Assembly: GCA_044506565.1 (NCBI GenBank)
Contig: JBIQKN010000052.1
Coordinates: 1 to 20,537 of the forward strand
DNA length: 20,537 nt
Direction: 5' to 3'
Source of the DNA: Croceibacterium_A sp044506565
GTDB lineage: Bacteria; Pseudomonadota; Alphaproteobacteria; Sphingomonadales; Sphingomonadaceae
Shown: one piece after another, positions 7,803-17,510 of the stretch
Numbering within the stretch: the first letter of the stretch is position 1
Layout of the letters: the number at the start of each line of letters is the position of its first letter
Made by a program: the position numbers and the translations under genes
Notes under the pieces: model-generated
The model's input: the letters and a program-made list of their open reading frames with translations, nothing else
What the model was told of the DNA's origin: nothing
Databases searched by the model: none

Positions 7803-10800
7803 GCCGGGTGTTTCCGCTGCAAGACAACCAGGCGAAGGCCGTAGAGCCGCGCGACAGTGTCTGGCTGTCGGCCTCGGCCGGGACTGGCAAGACGCAAGTG
7901 CTCTCGGCGCGCGTGCTGCGGTTGCTGCTGACGCCGGGCGTGCGGCCCGAGAACCTGCTGTGCCTGACCTTCACCAAGGCCGGCGCGGCGGAGATGGCCG
8001 AGCGGGTCAACGCGGTGCTCGCGCGGTGGGTGCGGATGAAGCCCGAGGCGCTCGCGGCGGACCTGATCGCGATTGGCGAGGAGCCGACGCCCGAACGCCA
8101 GGCGCGGGCGCGCACGCTGTTCGCGAGCGTGCTCGACTGCCCGGGCGGCGGGCTGAGGATCGACACGATCCACGCCTTTGCGCAGTGGCTGCTGTCGGCG
8201 TTCCCCGAGGAAGCAGAGCTGGTGCCCGGCACCCGGGCGATGGAGGACCGCGACCGCGAGCTGCTCGCGCACCGCGTCCTGTCGGACCTCTTGGTCGAGT
8301 GGGACGAGCGCGGCGCGCGCGAACCGGTCGAGGCGCTCGAGGAGCTGAGCCTGAGGATGGGCCCGGACAAGGCGCGCGCCTGGCTGATGCGCTGCGCCGA
8401 GGCGCGTGACGTCTGGCTCGGGCCAGGCGGCTGGCAGGAGCCGGTGCGCGAACGAGTCGAGCGGCTGGTCGGGCTCGAAGCGGGCGCAGGGCCCGAGACG
8501 GTTGCCGCCCTGTGCGCCGACGAGGTGTTCGACTGCGCGGCGCTGCGCCGGTGCCTCGAGATCAACCGGGCATGGGGGACGGCTTCGGCGGCCAAGGCGA
8601 TCGACGCGATCGAATCCTGGCTGGCGGGCAACGCGGCAGCCCGGGCCGAGGCCTGCGAGGCCCTCGCCAAGGCGCTGCTGACCCAGGACAAAGAGCCGAA
8701 GTGGCTCAAGAACCTCGAGAAGTTCGACATGAACTACCGGGGAATGGTCGAGCGGGTACGCGATTGCCTCGAGGCCGTCGAGCGCCAGCGGGCGCTGCTC
8801 GCGCAAGTCGAGGTGCTGACCCCCGCGCTGACCGTCGGCCGCCGGTTCGCGCTCGCGTGGGACGAGGCCAAGGCGCGCGAGGGGCTGGTCGATTTCGACG
8901 ACCTGATCCGCCGGGCGGCAACGCTCCTCGCCACGCCCGGGCTCGGCGAGTGGATCCGCTACAAGCTCGACCGGCAGATCGACCACGTGCTGGTCGACGA
9001 GGCGCAGGACACCAACAAGGCGCAGTGGGACATCATCAAGGCGCTGACCGACGACTTCTTCAGCGGCGAGGGCCAGCGCGACGGCAAGCTGCGCACGGTG
9101 TTCGTGGTCGGCGACTACAAGCAGGCGATCTTCCGCTTCCAGGGTACCAGCCCGGAGAACTTCTCGCTCGCCAAGGCCGAGTTCGCGCAGGCGATCGATG
9201 CCTGGGCGAGCGGCGCGAGCGATCTGCGGCCGCCGCGCGAGGCCCGACCGCTGCAGGATCTCGGGCTTGGGCGCTCCTATCGCACGTCGAAACCCGTGCT
9301 CGAGTTCGTCGACCGGGCGATCGCAGCGATCGGGCCGGAGAACTTCGGCCTCGACAAGGCGCCCGAACAACACCTCGGCGACGACCGGCCTGGCCTGGTG
9401 ACGCTGTGGAACCCGGTCACCGCGCGGCCCGACGACGAGGAAGACGGCGAAGGGCCGGAGACCTGGGTCTCCGCGCCCGAGCGCCGGATGGCGGACAAGC
9501 TCGCCGCGCAGATTCGGGCGCTGGTCGGTCGGTTCCCGCTGGCCAAGGGCGAACCGCGGCTGGCCGGGCCGGGCGACATCATGGTGCTGGTGCGCAAGCG
9601 CCGCGAGCTCGCCGGGCTGATCGTCGCTCGGTTGCACGCGGCAGGGATCCCGGTCGCCGGTGTCGACCGCCTGCGGCTCGGTGCGCCGCTGGCCGTGAAG
9701 GACCTGATGGCGGCGTTGCGCTTCGCCGCGCAGCCGCTCGACGATCTCAGTCTCGCCGGCCTGCTCGTTTCGCCGCTGGTCGGGTGGAGCCAGGAGGACC
9801 TGCTAGCGTACGGTTACCGGGACAAGGGCGTGCCGCTGTGGGACCACCTGCACCGATCGGGCCACCCGCACGTGCCGATGCTGCTCGAGCTGCTGCGCCG
9901 GGCCGACTTCGAGCCGCCGCAGGCGCTGCTGCACTGGTTGCTGGTCGGCCCGTGGGACGGCCGGCGCAAGCTCGTCGCGCGGCTCGGGCGCGAGGCCAAC
10001 GACCCGATCGACGAACTGCTCAATGCCGCGCTCGCCTATGCCTCGGCGCACACGCCGAGCCTGCAGGGGTTCATCCAGTGGTTCGACGCGGGCGAGGGCG
10101 AGCTCAAGCGCGAGCCCGGCGCGAGCGAGGGGCTCGTCCGCGTGATGACCGTGCACGGAGCCAAGGGCCTGCAGGCGCCGATCGTGATCCTCGCCGATGC
10201 CACCGGCAATCCCGACAGCTCGCCGACCCGCGGGCTAACGTTGACCGAGGAAGCCTCGGGCCTGGTGGTTCCGGTGCCGGACTTGCAGAAGGGCGAAAAG
10301 GCCGGGCGCGTCGCCGAAGCCGAAGAAAAGGCGAAGCGCGAGGAGCGCGAGGAGCACTGGCGGCTGCTCTACGTCGCCATGACGCGGGCGGAGGAGGCGC
10401 TGTTCATCGGCGGTGCGCTCGGCAAGCGCGAGACCGAGCCGGCACCCGATAGCTGGTATGCGCGGCTCGCGCCGCTGATGAGCGGCGAGCCGCTGGCCGA
10501 CCCGATCTGGAGTGGCCGGATCGAGTGGGGCACGCGGGCGCCGTTACCGTCCGGCCAGGCGACGCTGGAACCTCACGTTACGCTCGACTTGCCGGACTGG
10601 GTGCTGCGCCCGATCGGGCCCGAGCCGCGGCCGCCGAGGCCGCTGGCGCCGTCTTCGGCGGGCGAGCAGCAGGGAGCCGAGCCGCCTCTGCCCTCTGAGG
10701 CGCTGGCGCTGGCGGCGCGGCGCGGGGTGCAGATCCACCGCCTGCTCGAGCGCCTGCCCGACGTTGCGCCCGCCGAGCGCGAGGCCCGGGGGCGGGGCTG

Positions 10801-11236
10801 GCTCGAACGCAACGCGGCCGACCTGCCTGCGGAAGAGCGGGCCGACATCCTCGATCGCGCCTTGGCGGTGATCGGCGAACCGCACTGGGCCGAGTTGTTC
10901 GGGCCCGCGGCGCTGGCGGAAGTGCCGCTGGCGGCGACGGTAGGCGGGCAGGTCATCGCCGGCACGGCCGACCGTCTGCTGGTCGAGCCCGAGCGTGTGC
11001 TGGTGGCCGACTTCAAGACCGCGCGGCGGCCGCCCGCCTCGCTCGAGCAGGTTCCGCTGTCGACCGTCCGGCAGATGGCCGCCTACGTTGCCGCGCTCGG
11101 GGCGATCTATCCGGGACGGCGGATCGAGGCGGCGGTGCTCTATACGCAGACGCCGCGGTTGATTGCGCTGCCCGCCGACTTGCTCGAAGCGCACAAACCC
11201 GGCTTGATCGGGGCCGAGGAAAGCTTGGGCGGATGA
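7799..11236 (+). CDS. addA: Double-strand break repair helicase-nuclease AddA
   Basis: AddA is the UvrD/RecB-like 3'-5' helicase and nuclease subunit of AddAB. The 1145-residue protein contains the full helicase set: motif I ASAGTGKT (residues 25-32), Ia LTFTKAGAAEMAERV, II VDEAQD (D400, E401), III VGDYKQAIFRFQG, IV GRSYRTSKPVLEF, V VMTVHGAKGLQAPIV, and VI YVAMTRAEEALF (R863). The C-terminal PD-(D/E)XK nuclease shows GVQIHRLLE, then GTADRLL (D1058) and VADFKTAR (D1071, K1073). All catalytic residues expected for an active enzyme are present. The ATG at 7799 forms ATGA with the addB stop; an in-frame ATG at 7781 lies inside addB and is less likely. trxA follows after about 60 bases, a common alphaproteobacterial order (addB-addA-trxA). 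Confidence 0.97.
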   Translation: MSRVFPLQDNQAKAVEPRDSVWLSASAGTGKTQVLSARVLRLLLTPGVRPENLLCLTFTKAGAAEMAERVNAVLARWVRMKPEALAADLIAIGEEPTPERQARARTLFASVLDCPGGGLRIDTIHAFAQWLLSAFPEEAELVPGTRAMEDRDRELLAHRVLSDLLVEWDERGAREPVEALEELSLRMGPDKARAWLMRCAEARDVWLGPGGWQEPVRERVERLVGLEAGAGPETVAALCADEVFDCAALRRCLEINRAWGTASAAKAIDAIESWLAGNAAARAEACEALAKALLTQDKEPKWLKNLEKFDMNYRGMVERVRDCLEAVERQRALLAQVEVLTPALTVGRRFALAWDEAKAREGLVDFDDLIRRAATLLATPGLGEWIRYKLDRQIDHVLVDEAQDTNKAQWDIIKALTDDFFSGEGQRDGKLRTVFVVGDYKQAIFRFQGTSPENFSLAKAEFAQAIDAWASGASDLRPPREARPLQDLGLGRSYRTSKPVLEFVDRAIAAIGPENFGLDKAPEQHLGDDRPGLVTLWNPVTARPDDEEDGEGPETWVSAPERRMADKLAAQIRALVGRFPLAKGEPRLAGPGDIMVLVRKRRELAGLIVARLHAAGIPVAGVDRLRLGAPLAVKDLMAALRFAAQPLDDLSLAGLLVSPLVGWSQEDLLAYGYRDKGVPLWDHLHRSGHPHVPMLLELLRRADFEPPQALLHWLLVGPWDGRRKLVARLGREANDPIDELLNAALAYASAHTPSLQGFIQWFDAGEGELKREPGASEGLVRVMTVHGAKGLQAPIVILADATGNPDSSPTRGLTLTEEASGLVVPVPDLQKGEKAGRVAEAEEKAKREEREEHWRLLYVAMTRAEEALFIGGALGKRETEPAPDSWYARLAPLMSGEPLADPIWSGRIEWGTRAPLPSGQATLEPHVTLDLPDWVLRPIGPEPRPPRPLAPSSAGEQQGAEPPLPSEALALAARRGVQIHRLLERLPDVAPAEREARGRGWLERNAADLPAEERADILDRALAVIGEPHWAELFGPAALAEVPLAATVGGQVIAGTADRLLVEPERVLVADFKTARRPPASLEQVPLSTVRQMAAYVAALGAIYPGRRIEAAVLYTQTPRLIALPADLLEAHKPGLIGAEESLGG

Positions 11237-11240
11237 ACCG

Positions 11241-11268
11241 TTGCCTGCGCGCGAACGCGCCCTAGATT
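11241..11268 (+). promoter_or_regulatory. Possible sigma-70-type promoter for trxA
   Basis: TTGCCT (11241-11246) and TAGATT (11263-11268) each match the vegetative consensus at 4 of 6 positions, with a 16-base spacer. They lie between the addA stop and trxA, giving a leader of about 20 bases. A small GCGCG-cgaa-CGCGC dyad sits in the spacer. trxA could also be read from the upstream operon. Confidence 0.35.
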
Positions 11269-11284
11269 TCCGGAACACGACATC

Positions 11285-11289
11285 AGGAG
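11285..11289 (+). promoter_or_regulatory. Ribosome binding site deciding the trxA start
   Basis: AGGAG lies 7 bases before the ATG at 11297 but only 1 base before the ATG at 11291. Normal spacing therefore selects 11297. Confidence 0.7.
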
Positions 11290-11296
11290 CATGACC

Positions 11297-11617
11297 ATGG
11301 CCACCACGACCGTCACCGACGCCAGCTTCCAGGCCGACGTCCTCGAGTCCAGCACGCCGGTGCTGGTCGATTTCTGGGCGGACTGGTGCGGACCGTGCAA
11401 GCAGATCGCTCCGGCGCTCGAAGAGATCAGCGACGAACTCGCCGGGCGGGTGACGATCGCCAAGATGGACATCATGGAGAACCCCGAGGTCCCCGGCCAG
11501 ATCGGGGTCCAGTCGATCCCGCTGATGGTGCTCTACAAGGACGGCAAGCCCGTCGCGCAGAAGCTCGGCGCGGCGCCCAAGAGCCAGCTCAAGGGGTGGC
11601 TCGAGAGCGTGCTGTAA
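11297..11617 (+). CDS. trxA: Thioredoxin
   Basis: Thioredoxin is a cytoplasmic dithiol reductant for ribonucleotide reductase, methionine sulfoxide reductase and other targets, recycled by thioredoxin reductase. At 106 residues it has the standard single-domain length. The active site FWADWCGPCKQIAP contains the classic Trp-Cys-Gly-Pro-Cys. KMDIMENPEVP is followed by the cis-proline loop VQSIPLMVLYKDG, and the protein ends GWLESVL. The second of two in-frame ATGs (11291 and 11297) is preferred because AGGAG is correctly spaced only for it. The gene closes the + strand run that begins with divL and is followed by a terminator-like inverted palindrome pair. Confidence 0.97.
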   Translation: MATTTVTDASFQADVLESSTPVLVDFWADWCGPCKQIAPALEEISDELAGRVTIAKMDIMENPEVPGQIGVQSIPLMVLYKDGKPVAQKLGAAPKSQLKGWLESVL

Positions 11618-11631
11618 CGGCAGGCTGGCGG

Positions 11632-11692
11632 AAAGAGGGACAGTCCCTCTTTTTGCCGAACCGTTTGCGAGAAATAGGGACTGTCCCTCTTT
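11632..11692. repeat. Inverted pair of GGGACNGTCCC palindromes (REPIN-like)
   Basis: AAAGAGGGACAGTCCCT (11632-11648) recurs as its exact reverse complement AGGGACTGTCCCTCTTT (11676-11692), 27 bases further on. Each copy is itself a palindrome around gggac/gtccc. The architecture, two inverted REP-type hairpins with a short linker, is that of a REPIN. The GGGACNGTCCC core is familiar from intergenic repeats in many Proteobacteria. Confidence 0.7.
11634..11654 (+). terminator. Intrinsic terminator of trxA (first hairpin)
   Basis: Stem AGAGGGA-cag-TCCCTCT (11634-11650) is followed directly by a run of T up to 11654. It lies 17 bases past the trxA stop, so it is well placed to end the divL-to-trxA transcription unit. 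Confidence 0.75.
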
Positions 11693-11694
11693 TT
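11676..11694. terminator. Second hairpin with T-run, probable bidirectional terminator
   Basis: Stem AGGGA-ctg-TCCCT (11676-11688) is followed by CTTTTTT-like sequence to 11694 on the + strand. It lies 35 bases beyond the stop of the oncoming - strand phosphatase gene. Together with the first hairpin, whose A-rich left flank becomes a T-run on the other strand, it could stop transcription from both sides. Confidence 0.6.
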
Positions 11695-11728
11695 GGGCGC
11701 TGAGCCGTCGAGGGCGTGCCGCGCCGCT

Positions 11729-12526
11729 TCAGATCCCGACTAGCCGCTCCGCCATCGCCTCCCACAGCGCCGGGCTCGCCGCCCCGATCAGGCCCTTTCG
11801 CGCCCATTCGTCGACCCGGTACGGCGAGCCGTCGAAGCGGGCCGCCTTGCCGCCGGCCTCGTTGAGCCACAGCACGCCGGCGGCGTGATCCCACGCCAGC
11901 GTGCGCTCGAAGATCGAGACGTCGTTCACGCCTAGCGCAAGCCGCGGGTACTGCTCGGCCGCGCAGTAGGGCACGTCGACCAGGCGGTAGTCGGAGATGG
12001 CCGACCTGACAGCCTCGCGCCGGGCGCCGTCCATGAAGATCAGCGATACCGCCGCGACCGGCGGCGTCTCACCGGTAGGGCGGGCGGCGATCCGCTCGCC
12101 GTCGACGAACGCGCCCCTGCCGCGCTCGGCCATGCACAGCCGGCCGCTCAGACAGTCGTAAATCCACCCGGTGTGCGCCTCGCCGCCCGAGGCCATCGCG
12201 ACGAGGATGCCGAACGGCGGCCTCCCGGCGGCGAAGTTGCGCGTGCCGTCGAGCGGGTCGACGATCCAGCAATCACCTGAGAGTCGCTCCTGCACCGAGG
12301 CGTCGGCGAAAGCCGCTTCCTCCCCGACAACCGGCAGGTCGGCGATCTTGCGCAGCCCCTCCTCGAGCAGGGCCTCGGATTCGTGGTCGGCAACGGTTAC
12401 TACGTCGTCGGCGAGCTTCGCGGTGATCTCGTGCTCGGCGAGTTGCTGGTAGCGCGGGAGGATTACCTTGTCCGAGACCTCGCGCAGAAGCGCGCCGACG
12501 GCCTCGTGGAATGCAGCAGACGTCAT
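11729..12526 (-). CDS. Inositol monophosphatase family protein, possible histidinol-phosphatase (HisN type)
   Basis: A Mg-dependent, lithium-sensitive-type phosphomonoesterase of 265 residues. The metal and catalytic motifs are complete: VVGEEAA (E69/E70), WIVDPLDGTRNF (D90, D93, G94, T95) and AWDHAAG (D213). In alphaproteobacteria proteins of this form are annotated either as inositol-1-monophosphatase or as the histidinol-phosphatase HisN. The sequence alone does not settle the substrate, though the association with argJ favours an amino-acid role. The start is the ATG at 12524-12526, which forms ATGA with the stop of the upstream GFA gene; the frame stays open further upstream, but that stretch overlaps the GFA gene. 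It is the last gene of a three-gene - strand unit and ends against the terminator shared with trxA. Confidence 0.9.
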   Translation of the reverse strand: MTSAAFHEAVGALLREVSDKVILPRYQQLAEHEITAKLADDVVTVADHESEALLEEGLRKIADLPVVGEEAAFADASVQERLSGDCWIVDPLDGTRNFAAGRPPFGILVAMASGGEAHTGWIYDCLSGRLCMAERGRGAFVDGERIAARPTGETPPVAAVSLIFMDGARREAVRSAISDYRLVDVPYCAAEQYPRLALGVNDVSIFERTLAWDHAAGVLWLNEAGGKAARFDGSPYRVDEWARKGLIGAASPALWEAMAERLVGI

Positions 12527-12939
12527 CCTTCGCGGCCCCGGGGGAAGCGCGGAAGGGTGTCGCAGGCCTCGGCCCAGGCGATGTGGCTCGCGTAGTAGAA
12601 GTGGGCTTCCGGAACGACCGCCTCGGGCCGGTCGAGCGTCGCCAGGCTGAAATCGTGGGTTGCCCCGTCGAAGTCGCGCACCAGCAGCGGCGTGCCGCAT
12701 CGCCCGCAGAACCAGCGCTCGGCGATTTCGCTCGAAGTGTAGCGGCGCACTTCGTCTTCGCCGCTCTCGATGACGAAGTCGGAAGAGGGCACCTTGGCGA
12801 AGGCCATAGCCGGGCTGCCCGAATTGAGCTGGCACATCCGGCAATGGCACCAGCCGGCGCCGAACGGCGCGCTGGCGAGCCGGTAGCGCACGGTGCCGCA
12901 CAGGCACCCGCCCGTCAGATCAGCTGCGGTAGTCGGCAT
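12523..12939 (-). CDS. GFA/CENP-V domain zinc protein
   Basis: A 138-residue protein of the family named after glutathione-dependent formaldehyde-activating enzyme. Zinc-binding cysteines are all present in the family order: GGCLCG (C12, C14), CHCRMC (C31, C33, C36) and FCGRCGTPL (C78, C81). Most members have no proven function, and the formaldehyde activity should not be assumed from the domain. The ATG at 12939 lies 20 bases inside the 3' end of argJ, and the stop overlaps the next gene's ATG (ATGA), so it is embedded in a coupled argJ-GFA-phosphatase unit. The frame is open back to 13254, but that part is the antisense-phase shadow of argJ coding sequence and has no family similarity. Confidence 0.9.
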   Translation of the reverse strand: MPTTAADLTGGCLCGTVRYRLASAPFGAGWCHCRMCQLNSGSPAMAFAKVPSSDFVIESGEDEVRRYTSSEIAERWFCGRCGTPLLVRDFDGATHDFSLATLDRPEAVVPEAHFYYASHIAWAEACDTLPRFPRGREG

Positions 12940-14146
12940 TGATCGCGATGTAGCCGTGAGTGAGGTCGCAGGTCCACACGGTCGTCCGACCGTCGCCGAG
13001 GCCGAGATCGACTTCGATGGTGATCTCGCGGCCCTTGAGATGCTCCGCGACCGGCGCTTCGTCATAGTCGGCGAGCGGCAGGCCCTCGCGGGCCGCCCAG
13101 ACGCCGCCGAAGCCGATCGACAGCTTGTCGCGGTCGGCCGGCTCGCCGGCCTTGCCGACGGCCATGACCACGCGGCCCCAGTTGGCGTCCTCCCCGGCGA
13201 TCGCGGTCTTGACCAGCGGCGAGTTGGCGATCGCGAGACCGATCCTGCGGGCACTCTCGTCGCTCGTGGCCCCGGTGACGCGCACCTCGATCAGCTTCTG
13301 CGCACCCTCGCCGTCGCGCACCACGAGCAGCGCGAGCTGGCGGCAGACGTCGTGAATCGCGGCGGCGAACGCGTCGGCCCCGGGGTCGTCGAACGAGGAG
13401 AGCGGCGGATTGCCGGCCTTGCCCGTGGCGAACGCCAGCACCGTGTCGCTGGTCGAGGTGTCGCTGTCGACGGTGATGCACGAGAAGGTGCTGCGGTTGG
13501 CGCTGTCGAGGCAGGACTGGAGGAACGCGGGCTCGACCGCCGCGTCGGTGAACAGGTATCCAAGCATGGTTGCCATGTCGGGCGCGATCATCCCGGAGCC
13601 CTTGATGATCCCGGCGATCGTCACCGTGCGCTCGCCGATCACCGCTGTGGCTACCGCACCTTTAGAAAAAGTATCGGTCGTTCCGATGGTTGTGGCGGCT
13701 TCCTCCCACGAGCAGGGAGGAGCGACGAGCGCCGCCGCGATCCCGGCCTGGGCCTTGTCCCTGGGTAGGGGCACGCCGATCACGCCGGTCGAGGAGACGA
13801 ACACCTCGCTCGGCGCGCAGCCGAGATACTGAGCGACCTGGGCCATGATCTGTTCGACCGCCTCGCGCCCGCGGTAGCCGGTGAAGGCGTTCGAATTGCC
13901 GGCGTTGACCACCAGCGCCCGCGCCCTGCCGAGCCGCGCCTGCTCGCGGCCGAGCTCGACCTCGCTCGAACAGCAGACGTTCTTCGTGAACACGCCGGCG
14001 ACAGCGGTATCCGCGGCCAGCTCGACGTAAGTCAGGTCGCAGCGGTCCCATTCCTTGTAGCGCGCGCGGGCGACGCGCAAGGTCACGCCGGCGACCGGCG
14101 GAATCTCGGGGAAGGGCAGGGCGAGCGGCGAGCGTTCGATATCCAT
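12920..14146 (-). CDS. argJ: Glutamate N-acetyltransferase / amino-acid acetyltransferase ArgJ
   Basis: ArgJ moves the acetyl group from N-acetylornithine to glutamate in the cyclic arginine pathway, and some forms also use acetyl-CoA. The 408-residue protein is full length. It is made as a precursor that cuts itself into alpha and beta chains. The cleavage motif APDMATMLGYLFTD is present, with the nucleophile Thr193 following Ala192. Other marks are VNAGNSNAFTG, the SSTGVIG oxyanion-hole region, GSGMIAP and the C-terminal HGYIAINADYRS. Whether it is mono- or bifunctional cannot be read from the sequence. The ATG at 14144-14146 has a GAGGG-like site a few bases upstream. It is the first gene of the - strand unit and is transcribed away from the secA region. 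Confidence 0.96.
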   Translation of the reverse strand: MDIERSPLALPFPEIPPVAGVTLRVARARYKEWDRCDLTYVELAADTAVAGVFTKNVCCSSEVELGREQARLGRARALVVNAGNSNAFTGYRGREAVEQIMAQVAQYLGCAPSEVFVSSTGVIGVPLPRDKAQAGIAAALVAPPCSWEEAATTIGTTDTFSKGAVATAVIGERTVTIAGIIKGSGMIAPDMATMLGYLFTDAAVEPAFLQSCLDSANRSTFSCITVDSDTSTSDTVLAFATGKAGNPPLSSFDDPGADAFAAAIHDVCRQLALLVVRDGEGAQKLIEVRVTGATSDESARRIGLAIANSPLVKTAIAGEDANWGRVVMAVGKAGEPADRDKLSIGFGGVWAAREGLPLADYDEAPVAEHLKGREITIEVDLGLGDGRTTVWTCDLTHGYIAINADYRS

Positions 14147-14338
14147 CGCGGCCCTCTAGTCCGCGGGGCGCGGCGCGACAATCCGGCGCCGCAGGGGTAC
14201 GCAAGCCCGGGGGCGAACGAGGGCCTATCGATTGCGAACCGTTGCCGCAAGAACACTCCCCAGCCGCCGCCGTTCTGTCGGAAGCGGAATCGGCTTGTCC
14301 CACTGGACGACGGGCACTGTATGAATTATCTAACGCAC

Positions 14339-14605
14339 ATGCTTCGCAAGCTGCTCGCCCTGCTTGTCCTCGTTACCGGCCTCGCCGCGATCGGCCAGCC
14401 GGCCCATGCGGTCGTGCTCAAGGTCGACAACGTGCAGGCGGTGGATGCGGGTTTTGCCTGCACCTCGCAACCGGCCCAGCGGAGCAATCCCTCGTCGATC
14501 CGCCGCGATCGCGAGGACGTGCAGCCCAAGCCGTGCCCGAAGCCGCCGCGCATCGTGCTGGTGGTGCCGACGGTGATGCTGCACGCGGATCGTGCGCGCG
14601 AGTAA
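14339..14605 (+). CDS. Small exported protein of unknown function upstream of secA
   Basis: No family recognised. The 88-residue product begins with a clear signal peptide: basic MLRK, a Leu/Val-rich core, and GQPAHA before a probable cut after Ala24. The mature part of about 64 residues is polar and has two cysteines (C41, C66), a proline-rich stretch PKPCPKPP (63-70), a hydrophobic IVLVVPTVML (72-81) and an acidic-basic tail HADRARE. GC-rich third positions support real coding from codon 1. A longer start at 14321 adds six codons that are AT-rich and look like promoter or leader, so 14339 is preferred; neither start has a good ribosome site. A TTGTCC at 14295 and TATGAA at 14320 could be promoter hexamers, though the 19-base spacing is long. 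The stop lies within a hairpin, 89 bases before secA. The layout suggests either a cell-envelope protein or a secretion-monitoring leader like SecM; the arrest motifs known to me (SecM-type ..GIRAGP, RAPP) are not seen. Confidence 0.7.
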   Translation: MLRKLLALLVLVTGLAAIGQPAHAVVLKVDNVQAVDAGFACTSQPAQRSNPSSIRRDREDVQPKPCPKPPRIVLVVPTVMLHADRARE

Positions 14606-14614
14606 GCGCGCGCA
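14593..14614 (+). promoter_or_regulatory. RNA hairpin spanning the stop codon of the gene upstream of secA
   Basis: Perfect 8-bp arms TGCGCGCG (14593-14600) and CGCGCGCA (14607-14614) enclose a 6-base loop containing the TAA stop (14603-14605). A ribosome at or near the stop would melt this stem. No T-run follows, so it is not an ordinary intrinsic terminator. Confidence 0.6.
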
Positions 14615-14639
14615 AGCCATAGTTTCCGCGTGATTTTCC

Positions 14640-14657
14640 GGCCGCGCACGCGCGGCC
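14640..14657 (+). promoter_or_regulatory. GC-rich hairpin in the secA leader
   Basis: GGCCGCGC (14640-14647) and GCGCGGCC (14650-14657) form a perfect dyad, realistically a 7-bp stem with a CACG loop. It lies 37 bases before the secA ATG and is followed by TTCCCTGCATTTCC, not a T-run. Its CGCGCA and CGCGCG segments could pair instead with the left arm of the hairpin at 14593, so the two stems may be alternatives. Confidence 0.55.
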
Positions 14658-14694
14658 TTCCCTGCATTTCCAGACCAAGACAGGACACCGCTGC

Positions 14695-17433
<2,739 letters not shown>

Positions 17434-17438
17434 TGCTC

Positions 17439-17458
17439 GCCTCCCGTGCTCGGGAGGC
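17439..17458 (+). terminator. Hairpin after secA, possible terminator
   Basis: Perfect 8-bp stem GCCTCCCG-tgct-CGGGAGGC starts 6 bases past the secA stop. Only two T follow, so it may be a weak terminator or an RNA 3'-end protector rather than a strong intrinsic terminator. Confidence 0.5.
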
Positions 17459-17486
17459 TTGCTACGATCGTAACACTCGTTAGGAT
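17459..17486 (+). promoter_or_regulatory. Possible promoter of the SMP-30/MFS pair
   Basis: TTGCTA (17459-17464) and TAGGAT (17481-17486) each match the vegetative consensus at 4 of 6 positions with a 16-base spacer. It sits immediately after the secA hairpin and 25 bases before the next ATG. The -10 hexamer falls within the dyad at 17465-17488. Confidence 0.35.
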
Positions 17487-17488
17487 CG
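17465..17488. promoter_or_regulatory. Inverted repeat, candidate operator
   Basis: CGATCGTAAC (17465-17474) and GTTAGGATCG (17479-17488) are inverted copies matching at 9 of 10 positions around ACTC. The dyad covers the spacer and -10 of the putative promoter, where a repressor would block transcription. No regulator gene is in the window. Confidence 0.5.
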
Positions 17489-17510
17489 CCGGCCGAAGGG
17501 GAGGCTGGCG

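Noticed and set aside
11291..11296. Upstream ATG as the trxA start
   Set aside because: The ribosome site would be only 1 base away; the ATG at 11297 has correct spacing and gives the usual thioredoxin N-terminus.
12527..12907. N-terminal extension of the phosphatase
   Set aside because: This region encodes the GFA protein in another frame with all zinc cysteines in place.
14153..14181. TTGTCG / TAGAGG pair as an argJ promoter on the - strand
   Set aside because: The second hexamer matches poorly (3 of 6) and would place the transcript start on the ATG while overlapping the ribosome site.
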